A DNA stretch of 64,000 nucleotides. Source: Streptomyces broussonetiae (GTDB lineage Bacteria; Actinomycetota; Actinomycetes; Streptomycetales; Streptomycetaceae). Every line of letters starts with the position of its first letter. Position 1 is the stretch's first letter. Of this stretch, positions 16,752-24,133 are shown piece by piece. The DNA is taken from assembly GCF_009796285.1 (NCBI RefSeq), contig NZ_CP047020.1:4650001-4714000 (forward strand). The letters are read 5' to 3'. The position numbers and the translations under genes were made by a program. The notes beneath the pieces are model-generated. The model made no database searches. It saw only the letters and a list, made by a program, of their open reading frames with translations, and had not been told where the DNA came from.

Positions 16752-17813
16752 TCAGCGACCGGTCTTCGGGGCCTTCCAGCGGGCGATACCGCGGGCCACC
16801 AGGTTGAGGATCATCACGAAGGCGATCAGCGTCAGCGAAGCCGCCCAGGCGCGGTCGTACGCCGCGGTCGAGCCCGAGCTGTTCGCGTACTGCTGGTAGA
16901 TGTACAGCGGCAGGGCCTGCTGCGCACCCGAGAACGGGTTGTTGTTGATGAAGGAGTTACCCCACACCAGCAGCAGGATCGGCGCCGTCTCGCCCGCGAT
17001 ACGGGCGATCGCCAGCATGATGCCCGTGGTGATGCCGCCGATCGAGGTCGGCAGGACCACCTTGAGGATGGTGCGCCACTTGGGCACGCCGAGCGCCAGG
17101 GACGCCTCGCGCAACTCGTTCGGTACGAGCTTGAGCATCTCCTCCGTGGAGCGGACCACGACCGGCATCATCAGGATGGCCAGGGCCAGCGAGCCCGCGA
17201 AGCCGAAGGGCTGCATGTTGCCCATCAGCATCAGGCTGAGGATGAACAGACCCGCGACGATCGACGGGATACCGGTCATCACGTCCACGAAGAAGGTGAC
17301 CGCCCGGGCAAGGCCGCCCCGCCCGTACTCCACCAGGTACACGGCCGTGAGGACACCGATCGGGGCGCCGATCACAGTGGCGAGACCGACCTGCTCCAGG
17401 CTGCCGATGATGGCGTGGTAGATACCGCCGCCCGGCTCGGAGTCGGCGACGATGCCCATCGAGTGGGTGAGGAAGAAGGGATCCAGGACCTTCACACCGC
17501 GCTTGACGGTGGTCCAGATCAGCGAGACCAGCGGGATGAGCGCGAGCAGGAAGGCGACCCAGACGAGGGCGGTGACGACCCGGTCCTTGGCCTGACGGCG
17601 GCCCTCCACGCGGGCCGCGACGCCGTAGGTGCCGAGGATGAACAGGATCGCGGCGATCAGACCCCACTCGACCTTGCTGCTCAGTCCGGCGCCCAGGCCG
17701 ATGCCCACCGCGACGACGATGGAGCCGGCCGCGATCGCCCAGGGCGACCACTTGGGCAGGCTGGCGCTGCGCAGCGTGCTCGGACGCTTGTCGGTGACGG
17801 CTGCGGTGCTCAT
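16752..17813 (-). CDS. pstA: Phosphate ABC transporter permease PstA
   Basis: 353 residues with about six main membrane segments plus an extended N-terminal part. The ATPase-contacting EAA loop reads EASLALGVPKWRTILKVVLP, followed by ITTGIMLAIARIAGETAPILL as in PstA. The ATG overlaps the stop of pstC by 4 bases (ATGA), so translation is coupled. It forms the channel with PstC. Confidence 0.95.
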   Translation of the reverse strand: MSTAAVTDKRPSTLRSASLPKWSPWAIAAGSIVVAVGIGLGAGLSSKVEWGLIAAILFILGTYGVAARVEGRRQAKDRVVTALVWVAFLLALIPLVSLIWTTVKRGVKVLDPFFLTHSMGIVADSEPGGGIYHAIIGSLEQVGLATVIGAPIGVLTAVYLVEYGRGGLARAVTFFVDVMTGIPSIVAGLFILSLMLMGNMQPFGFAGSLALAILMMPVVVRSTEEMLKLVPNELREASLALGVPKWRTILKVVLPTSIGGITTGIMLAIARIAGETAPILLLVWGNSFINNNPFSGAQQALPLYIYQQYANSSGSTAAYDRAWAASLTLIAFVMILNLVARGIARWKAPKTGR

Positions 17814-18817
17814 GCGTTGGCCCCCGAGTACTCCTTGCGGCGGGCGATGATCGCACGGGCCGCGCCGTTGACCAGCAGGGTGATGACGAACAGGACGAGA
17901 CCGGAGGCGATGAGCGCGTCACGGCCGTCCTGCGTCGCCTCGCCGAACTTGCTGGCGATGTTCTGGGCGAAGGTGCCGCCGCCCGGGTTGAGCAGGCTGG
18001 CGTGGAGCGTGAAGTCCGGGGAGAGCACGGTGGCGACGGCCATCGTCTCGCCGAGGGCGCGGCCGAGGCCGAGCATGGAGGCGGAGATCACACCGGAGCG
18101 GCCGAAGGGCAGCACGGCCATCCGGATCACCTCCCAGCGCGTGGCGCCGAGGGCGAGCGCGGCTTCCTCGTGCATCTGCGGCACCTGGCGGAAGACCTCA
18201 CGGCTCACGTTGGTGATGATCGGCAGGATCATGATCGCGAGCAGGATGCCCACGGTGAGCATCGAGCGGGGCGCGCCACCGTCCCAGGAGAAGATGCCGG
18301 TCCAGCCGAAGTAGTCGTTCAGCCAGCCGAAGAGGCCGTTCAGGTGCGGCACGAGCACCAGGGCGCCCCACAGGCCGTAGACGATGGACGGCACGGCGGC
18401 GAGCAGGTCGATCACGTACCCGACGGGACCGCTCAGCCTGCGCGGGGCGTAGTGCGTGAGGAACAGCGCGATGGCGACCGCGACCGGCACGGCCAGGACC
18501 ATGGCGACGAGCGAGGAGACCACCGTGCCGAAGGCCAGGACGGCGATGCCGAAGGACGGCGGGATGAGGTTGGTGTTCCACTCGAAGGTGGTCAGGAAGT
18601 TCGTGTGGTCCTTGCTGATCGCGAGGCATGCGCGATAGGTGAGGAAGACCGCGATCGCGGCCATGATCACCAGCAGCAGGACGCCCGAGCCGCGGGACAG
18701 GCCCAGGAAGATGCGGTCACCGGGGCGGGTGGTGCCACGGCCGTTCCGCTTCTGCCCGGCCTCGGCCGGCTGGGGGGCGGGGGGAGATGCGTCAGTTGTC
18801 TTGGTCGATATGTCCAT
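17810..18817 (-). CDS. pstC: Phosphate ABC transporter permease PstC
   Basis: 335 residues from ATG 18817 (MDISTKTTDA), which has GGAG 6 bases upstream; a longer frame starting at 18880 lacks a ribosome site. Six membrane segments. The EAA loop reads EEAALALGATRWEVIRMAVLP, then GLGRALGETMAVATVL as in PstC. It lies 124 bp after pstS, with a hairpin in the gap, and overlaps pstA by 4 bases. Confidence 0.95.
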   Translation of the reverse strand: MDISTKTTDASPPAPQPAEAGQKRNGRGTTRPGDRIFLGLSRGSGVLLLVIMAAIAVFLTYRACLAISKDHTNFLTTFEWNTNLIPPSFGIAVLAFGTVVSSLVAMVLAVPVAVAIALFLTHYAPRRLSGPVGYVIDLLAAVPSIVYGLWGALVLVPHLNGLFGWLNDYFGWTGIFSWDGGAPRSMLTVGILLAIMILPIITNVSREVFRQVPQMHEEAALALGATRWEVIRMAVLPFGRSGVISASMLGLGRALGETMAVATVLSPDFTLHASLLNPGGGTFAQNIASKFGEATQDGRDALIASGLVLFVITLLVNGAARAIIARRKEYSGANA

Positions 18818-18897
18818 CGGGTTCTCCGGTCTGCGGAGCCGCTCCCCTCCCGGGGTCTGCGACTCGTGGCGGCGGTGCACCGGACGGTGCGGCCCGG

Positions 18898-18916
18898 CCC
18901 GCGGTAGGACCGCGGG
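18898..18916 (-). promoter_or_regulatory. Hairpin in the pstS-pstC gap
   Basis: CCCGCGGT and ACCGCGGG are exact complements around AGG. In the pstS-pstC message this would be a short strong hairpin without a T run. It may stabilise or partly end the pstS message, giving more PstS than permease. Confidence 0.55.
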
Positions 18917-18941
18917 AACCGGACCGCACTCTCGGATCAGA

Positions 18942-20075
18942 TCAGCTCAGGCCCGCAATGGTGCTGCGGACCTTGCCGATGATCTCGTCGGGCATCGGCG
19001 CGTAGCTGATGCCGCTGAGGATCTTCTGGCCGTCCTCGGACGCGATGTAGTTGAGGAAGGACTTGACGGTGGGCAGGGTGTCGGCCTTGTTGCCCTTGTC
19101 GCAGGCGATCTCGTACGTCACCAGGGTGATCGGGTAGGCGCCGTCGACCTTGGTGTTGTAGTCGAGCTTCAGCGACAGGTCCTTGCCGGTGCCGACGACC
19201 TTCGCGGCGGCGATGGCCTTGGTGGCGCTGTCGGTGCTCGGGGCGACCGGCTGGGCGGCACCCGTGGCGATGCTGGCGGCCTTGACGCCGTCACCGACGT
19301 AGGACAGCTCGAAGTAGCCGATGGCGCCGTTGGTCTGCTTGACCTGCTGGGCCACACCGGAGGACTGGGCGGCGGACTGACCGCCGGAGGCCTGCCAGGT
19401 CTTGCCGCCCGAGTACTTCCAGTTGTCGGGAGTGGAGGCCTTCAGGTACTTGGTGAAGTTGTCCGTGGTGCCGGAGTCGTCCGAGCGGTGGAAGGCCTGG
19501 ATCTTCAGGTCGGGGAGCTTCACGCCCTTGTTCAGGGCGGCGATCGCCGGGTCGTTCCAGTTCTTGATCTTGCCGTCGAAGATCTTGGCAAGGGTCGGGG
19601 CGTCCAGGACCAGGTTGTCCACGCCGTTCAGGTTGTAACCGATGGCGATGGCGCCGCCGACCATCGGGAGGTCGATGCCCTGGCCGCCGGCGCAGACCTT
19701 CTTGGAGGCGGTGACTTCCGCGGGCTTGAGCGCGGAGTCCGAACCGGCCCACGGGATCTGGCCCTGGGTGAACGCGGTCACACCGGCGCCGGAGCCGCCG
19801 GCCTTGTAGTTGATCTGCACGCCACAGGCCTGCGAGAAGTTCTTGACCCAGGCGTCGATCGCGTTCTTCTGCGCGGAAGAGCCGTCCGACAGCAGCTGCC
19901 CCTTGGCGCCGTCGCACTTGATGGAGGAGGCGTTGGTCGCCGAGGACGGATTGCCCGACGACTTGGAACCGCCACCGTTGTCGTCGGAGCCGCACGCCGT
20001 CAGGGCCAGGGCGCCGGAGACGGCGATCGCACCGAGGGAGACGGCGCGCAGCCGGTTCTTGCGCTGAAGCTTCAC
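18942..20075 (-). CDS. pstS: Phosphate-binding lipoprotein PstS
   Basis: 377 residues. Signal peptide with a lipobox LTAC (Cys about residue 28), then a Gly/Ser-rich linker and a type II binding-protein fold. Phosphate-contact motifs are visible: GSSAQKNAIDAW (loop 1), WAGSDSALKP, RSDDSGTTDNFTKYL (Ser-Gly-Thr phosphate loop) and a late NYIASEDGQKIL. It delivers phosphate to PstCA at the membrane. It starts a minus-strand operon pstSCAB with a PHO box about 135-156 bp upstream. ATG start with GGAAGG upstream. Confidence 0.97.
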   Translation of the reverse strand: MKLQRKNRLRAVSLGAIAVSGALALTACGSDDNGGGSKSSGNPSSATNASSIKCDGAKGQLLSDGSSAQKNAIDAWVKNFSQACGVQINYKAGGSGAGVTAFTQGQIPWAGSDSALKPAEVTASKKVCAGGQGIDLPMVGGAIAIGYNLNGVDNLVLDAPTLAKIFDGKIKNWNDPAIAALNKGVKLPDLKIQAFHRSDDSGTTDNFTKYLKASTPDNWKYSGGKTWQASGGQSAAQSSGVAQQVKQTNGAIGYFELSYVGDGVKAASIATGAAQPVAPSTDSATKAIAAAKVVGTGKDLSLKLDYNTKVDGAYPITLVTYEIACDKGNKADTLPTVKSFLNYIASEDGQKILSGISYAPMPDEIIGKVRSTIAGLS

Positions 20076-20209
20076 TTTCGGGAGTTCCTTCCAGGAGCCG
20101 CCGCGGTCGGCGGCGTGCGAAGTCAGTCGTCAGTGCGTGAGCGCTTCATGGCCGCACTCTGCACCGGGTACGGCCGAAATTAGGCAGAACAGGTGAAGCC
20201 GCCGATGGC

Positions 20210-20231
20210 CGGAAGTGAACGAGAGGTGAAC
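20210..20231 (-). promoter_or_regulatory. PHO box (PhoP operator) of pstS
   Basis: On the minus strand two 11-base direct repeats, GTTCACCTCTC (20231-20221) and GTTCACTTCCG (20220-20210), match the Streptomyces PHO consensus. In the same 11-base phase a third unit is degenerate and a fourth reads CTTCACCTGTT (20198-20188). PhoP activates pst under phosphate limitation. Confidence 0.9.
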
Positions 20232-20431
20232 CCCTGCCGTCGGCCCGGTTAGGTCACGGAATGCTTACGCGGAGAGCACGCGTAGGTTCCGACGGTTGGG
20301 TTACGTCCACACGTCTTCGGCGTTCGTTTCCCTGTGTGCGAACTGTTACGAACTTTCGTGCCCAGGGTGTCGTCTCACCCCGGGAAGGGCCAAGGAGGCC
20401 CGGGGGAACTGGGGAAAGGCGACAGCAGACG

Positions 20432-21994
20432 ATGGGCATGGAACGGCGTACGTTCATCGCGGGCGGCGCGGCCGCACTGACCGCGACCGCACTGACCGGG
20501 TGCAGCTCGGGCTCAGGCAGGTCCAGCACTTCGGCCGCCACGGGCTCATCGTCCCTCACCTCCCTGAAAACCACCAGCCAGAGCGCCGCGGCGAACTGGG
20601 CGGCCCTCGCCCGTGACCTGGACGGCACCCTGATCCGGCCCGGCGACGCGGCCTGGAAGACGGCGCACCAGCTGTACAACACCCGCTTCGACGGCCTCAG
20701 GCCCGCCGCGGTCGCCTATGCGGCGCACCCCGACGACATACGCACCACCCTCTCCTACGCCCAGGCGCACGGCCTGAAGGTCTCCATACGCAACGGCGGC
20801 CACTCCTACGCCGGCTACTCCTCCGGCGACAACCGCCTCATCCTCGACGTCTCCCGGCTGAACAGCATCCGGGTCAGCGGCGGGCAGGCGGTCGTCGGCG
20901 CCGGCTCCAAGCTGATCGACGTCTACCGGGGGCTGGCCGCGAAGGGCGTGACCATACCCGCGGGCTCCTGCCCCACCGTCGGCGTCTCCGGCCTGGTGCT
21001 CGGCGGCGGCCACGGCGTCGCCTCCCGCGCCTACGGCCTGACCTGCGACAACCTCACCCAGGCAACGGTGATCACGGCCGACGGCACCCAGGTGACGGCG
21101 AACGCGTCGTCCCACTCCGACCTCTTCTGGGCGCTGCGCGGCGCGGGCAACGGCAACTTCGGCGTCGTCACCGAACTGCACTTCAGGACCCACCCGGCGC
21201 CGCAGGCGGTCACCGCCTACATGACGTGGCCGTGGGCGAAGGCGGCCGCGGTGCTCAAGGCCTGGCAGGAGTGGGGGCCGAGCCAGCCGGACGAGATCTG
21301 GTCGTCCCTGCACCTCGAATGCTCCCCGGGCCGCACCCCCACCGTCTCGGTGTCCTGCTTCTCGCTCGGCACCTACGGCGAGCTGCAGAACGCCGTGGAC
21401 CGCCTCGCCCACGCGGCCGGCACGAACGCCACCTCCGTGACCCTGCACCGCCGGGGCTACGAGGAGGCGATGGAGGTCTACGCCGGCTGCTCCTCCTTCT
21501 CCGGCCAGGCCCAATGCCACCTGCCGGGCTCCACCCCCGGCCGCTCCCCGCAGGGTGTGCTCGACCGGGACACGTACGCGGCCTGCTCCGACTTCTTCGA
21601 CCGCTCGCTGTCGGCGGCCGGCATCCAGACGGTGCTGCGCCAGATCGCGGCGGTGCGCGGCGGCGGGGGCAGCGTCGCCTTCACCGCCCTCGGCGGCGCG
21701 GTCAACCGCGTCAGCCCCACGGCGACGGCCTTCGTCCACCGCCGCTCGCGCATGCTGGCCCAGTACTTCACGTCCTGGGGCGCCGGGGCCTCCGGCACCA
21801 CGGCGCAGTCCTGGCTGGCCTCGGCCCACACCGCGATGCGGCCGTACGCCTCCGGCGCCGCCTACCAGAACTACACCGACCCCACCCTGAAGAACTGGCG
21901 CACCGCGTACTACGGCGACGCGTCGACCCGCCTGGGCAAGGTGAAGAAGCAGTACGACCCGCAGCGTTTCTTCTCCTACGCCCAGGGCCTGTAG
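20432..21994 (+). CDS. Exported FAD-linked oxidase, BBE type, with Tat/lipoprotein signal
   Basis: 520 residues from ATG 20432; ATG 20438 is an alternative, and the longer upstream frame has no ribosome site. The N-terminus MGMERRTFIAGGAAALTA is a twin-arginine signal and ends LTGCSSG, a possible lipobox. A PCMH-type FAD domain follows: IRNGGHSYAGYSSGDNRL (His for 8-alpha-histidyl FAD) and GSCPTVGVSGLVLGGGHG (Cys in the position used for 6-S-cysteinyl FAD), so bicovalent flavin is likely. The end YYGDASTRLGKVKKQYDPQR is a berberine-bridge (BBE) motif. Substrate unknown; carbohydrates or alcohols are typical of relatives. It starts divergently from pstS, about 200 bp from the PHO box. Confidence 0.88.
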   Translation: MGMERRTFIAGGAAALTATALTGCSSGSGRSSTSAATGSSSLTSLKTTSQSAAANWAALARDLDGTLIRPGDAAWKTAHQLYNTRFDGLRPAAVAYAAHPDDIRTTLSYAQAHGLKVSIRNGGHSYAGYSSGDNRLILDVSRLNSIRVSGGQAVVGAGSKLIDVYRGLAAKGVTIPAGSCPTVGVSGLVLGGGHGVASRAYGLTCDNLTQATVITADGTQVTANASSHSDLFWALRGAGNGNFGVVTELHFRTHPAPQAVTAYMTWPWAKAAAVLKAWQEWGPSQPDEIWSSLHLECSPGRTPTVSVSCFSLGTYGELQNAVDRLAHAAGTNATSVTLHRRGYEEAMEVYAGCSSFSGQAQCHLPGSTPGRSPQGVLDRDTYAACSDFFDRSLSAAGIQTVLRQIAAVRGGGGSVAFTALGGAVNRVSPTATAFVHRRSRMLAQYFTSWGAGASGTTAQSWLASAHTAMRPYASGAAYQNYTDPTLKNWRTAYYGDASTRLGKVKKQYDPQRFFSYAQGL

Positions 21995-22038
21995 CCCACA
22001 CCCGCCCGTGCCTCTCCCGGAAACGGGCCGATCGACCT

Positions 22039-22058
22039 GGGGAGGGGCAGGGGAGGGG
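22039..22058 (+). repeat. G-quadruplex-type motif in a purine-rich convergent gap
   Basis: GGGGAGGGGCAGGGGAGGGG: four runs of four G with loops of 1-2 bases. It lies within about 100 bp of almost pure purine sequence between the ends of the oxidase and PAP2 genes. Confidence 0.8.
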
Positions 22059-22162
22059 CAGGTGGAGCCGGGAGGAGGGAGGGCGGAGGAACGCGAGAGG
22101 GAAGAGGGCGGAGGACGGGCGGCGTGGCCGCTGAGCCGCAAGGCCGCTGAGCCGCAGGGCCG

Positions 22163-22870
22163 CTAGGCCGCCAGATCCCGCTCCTCGTTCTCCAGGCACG
22201 TACGCGCGCTCGGCAGCAGCGTCCCGTCCGTGCCGTCCTCCGCCACCGGCCGACGCCGTACCAGCCGGCCCGCCCGCGGCGAGCGCTCGACCGCCCGCAT
22301 CAGCGGCGTGAGCAGCGCCATGGCCGCCGGGGACAGCAGCAGGGCGACCGCCGTACCGAGGGCGAAGCCGCCGACGACGTCCGTCGGGTAGTGCACGCCC
22401 ATGTAGACCCGGCAGAAGCCTTCCAGCAGAGCGAGGCAGATCCCCGCGATACCGAAGCGGCGGTTGGCGACGAACAGCCCCACCCCGAGGGCCATGGTGA
22501 GCGTGGCATGGTCGCTGACGAAGGAGAAGTCGGTCTTGCCGGAGACGAGGACGTCGAGCCCCTGGTGCTCGACGAACGGCCGGGGCCGTGCCACGAAACC
22601 CCGGATGGGGATGTTGACGAGTACGGCGACACCGGCGGCCAGCGGCGCCCACACCAGCGCGGCGACGGAGGACGCGGCGTCCTCACCGCCCCGGCGCCGT
22701 ACGGACCACCAGCACCACAGCACGAGCAGGACCATGGCGAGCAACAGGCCGTACTCACCGACGAACTCCATGATCCGGTCGAACCAGTGCGGAGCGTCCT
22801 TGGCCAGGCCGTTGATGTCGTAGAGCAGGCCGACGTCGGGGTTCGATCCGGATTCGGCGAGTACAGCCAT
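22163..22870 (-). CDS. PAP2-family membrane phosphatase
   Basis: 235 residues with five or six membrane segments. The three phosphatase motifs are present: RGFVARPRPF, SFVSDHAT (catalytic His; the usual PSGH reads VSDH) and CRVYMGVHYPTDVVGG. Such enzymes dephosphorylate undecaprenyl pyrophosphate, phosphatidate or other lipid phosphates outside the membrane. A perfect PHO box lies about 190 bp upstream (23063-23084), though in the opposite orientation, so phosphate control is possible. Start ATG 22870. Confidence 0.88.
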   Translation of the reverse strand: MAVLAESGSNPDVGLLYDINGLAKDAPHWFDRIMEFVGEYGLLLAMVLLVLWCWWSVRRRGGEDAASSVAALVWAPLAAGVAVLVNIPIRGFVARPRPFVEHQGLDVLVSGKTDFSFVSDHATLTMALGVGLFVANRRFGIAGICLALLEGFCRVYMGVHYPTDVVGGFALGTAVALLLSPAAMALLTPLMRAVERSPRAGRLVRRRPVAEDGTDGTLLPSARTCLENEERDLAA

Positions 22871-23062
22871 GGTGCTGTGGCCCCTTCGTCGTCTACCGGA
22901 CGCACCTCATGTGCGCCGCTCCTACCCCCGTGGTGCGTAGACCCGCTTCCGCTCGGCTACGTCAACAGGAACGCACAGCCCTCATCAATACGTTCCACTC
23001 TCCACTGAAAGATCACCCAGACGTTATCGAAGAGAGACTCATCATCGCAGCTCAGGGGGTGG

Positions 23063-23084
23063 GTTCACGCTCGGTTCACACCGC
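23063..23084 (+). promoter_or_regulatory. Candidate PHO box overlapping the end of the NlpC/P60 gene
   Basis: GTTCACGCTCG followed directly by GTTCACACCGC, two 11-base repeats with GTTCAC conserved in both. It overlaps the stop codon of the wall-hydrolase gene and lies about 190 bp before the PAP2 phosphatase gene. The repeats read on the strand opposite to that gene. Confidence 0.65.
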
Positions 23085-24077
23085 TGTGGGGAGCGCTTTT
23101 GCGCCATCCGCGGTGACGCGTGTGGCGCCGAAATAGTCGGGCAGGTCGATGGGATCGAACCGGATCACGGCACCGGTGCGCGGAGCATCGATCATGTACC
23201 CGCCGCCGACGTAGATCCCCACGTGATGAATGGCCCGCGAATCGCTGAGGTCGGTGGAGAAGAACACGAGGTCACCCGGGAGCAGCTGATCGCGCGACGG
23301 ATGGGGACCGGCGTTGTACTGGTCGTTGGCCACCCGCGGCAGCGTGATCCCGACCTTCTGGTACGCGGCCTGCGTCAGCCCCGAACAGTCGAACCGCCCA
23401 CCCTGCTCGACCGACCCCTCCCCACCCCACAGATACGGCGTACCGAGCTTGCTCTGCGCGAAGTCGATGGCGCCGGCGGCTTGTTGGGTGGGGTCGATCC
23501 GGCTGACGGGCGCGGCGAAGCTCTGCGACAGGCTGCGGATGCGCTTGACGTAGTCCTGCGTCTCGCTGATGGACGGCACCCCTCCGGCCTTTATCACCCG
23601 GTACGCACCGGCGTTGTAGGCGGCGAGCATGTTGTCGGAGACGTCGCCCGGCACGCCCTTCACGTCCTTGGCCAGCTGGCAGTCGTACGAAGCGGCCGAC
23701 GGAATCGCGTCGTTGGGATCCCAGACGTCCCGTTTGCCGTCCCCGTTGGCGTCGATGCCGTAGATGGCCCACGTACTGGGGATGAACTGCGCGATGCCCT
23801 GCGCGTCGGCCGGGCTGACGATGGTCGGGTTCCAGCCACTCTCCTGGTACAGCTGTGCGGCAAGCAGTGCCGGGGTGAGCTGCGGACAGAGGTTGCCCCA
23901 CTTCTGCACGAGCCCCTGGTACGCGGCCGGCACGGCCCCCTTGGCCAGCGCCCGGCCGCCCGAGGTCACCCCGCCGAGGAGGTTCCCGGCGACGACGTAC
24001 ACCCCGACGACGAGCAGCATGACGAAGCCCATGCCGAGCCCGACGGCCGCCCCACCGATCACCCATACCTTCCGCAC
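23076..24077 (-). CDS. Membrane-anchored SLT + NlpC/P60 cell-wall hydrolase
   Basis: 333 residues. The N-terminus MRKVWVIGGAAVGLGMGF begins a long uncleaved membrane anchor. Next is a lytic-transglycosylase (SLT) domain with catalytic Glu in LYQESGWNP, then AQGIAQFIPSTWAIYG and NMLAAYNAGAYRV. The C-terminal NlpC/P60 domain has Cys in FDCSGLTQAAY, His in IHHVGIYVG and the third residue near MIDAPRTG. It cuts both glycan and peptide of peptidoglycan. This fused architecture with a membrane anchor is the usual VirB1-like hydrolase of Gram-positive type IV secretion systems, and a secretion-like cluster lies 8.8 kb away. It could equally be a general wall enzyme. Confidence 0.9.
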   Translation of the reverse strand: MRKVWVIGGAAVGLGMGFVMLLVVGVYVVAGNLLGGVTSGGRALAKGAVPAAYQGLVQKWGNLCPQLTPALLAAQLYQESGWNPTIVSPADAQGIAQFIPSTWAIYGIDANGDGKRDVWDPNDAIPSAASYDCQLAKDVKGVPGDVSDNMLAAYNAGAYRVIKAGGVPSISETQDYVKRIRSLSQSFAAPVSRIDPTQQAAGAIDFAQSKLGTPYLWGGEGSVEQGGRFDCSGLTQAAYQKVGITLPRVANDQYNAGPHPSRDQLLPGDLVFFSTDLSDSRAIHHVGIYVGGGYMIDAPRTGAVIRFDPIDLPDYFGATRVTADGAKALPTAV

Positions 24078-24133
24078 GGTTCAACTTTCCCCCATGCCCG
24101 CACGGTTCAAGGCGCTTTTTGCGTGATGTGGCG

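Noticed and set aside
20261..20431. Upstream extension of the oxidase gene
   Set aside because: The in-frame extension lacks a ribosome site and would put the twin-arginine signal about 60 residues inside the protein.
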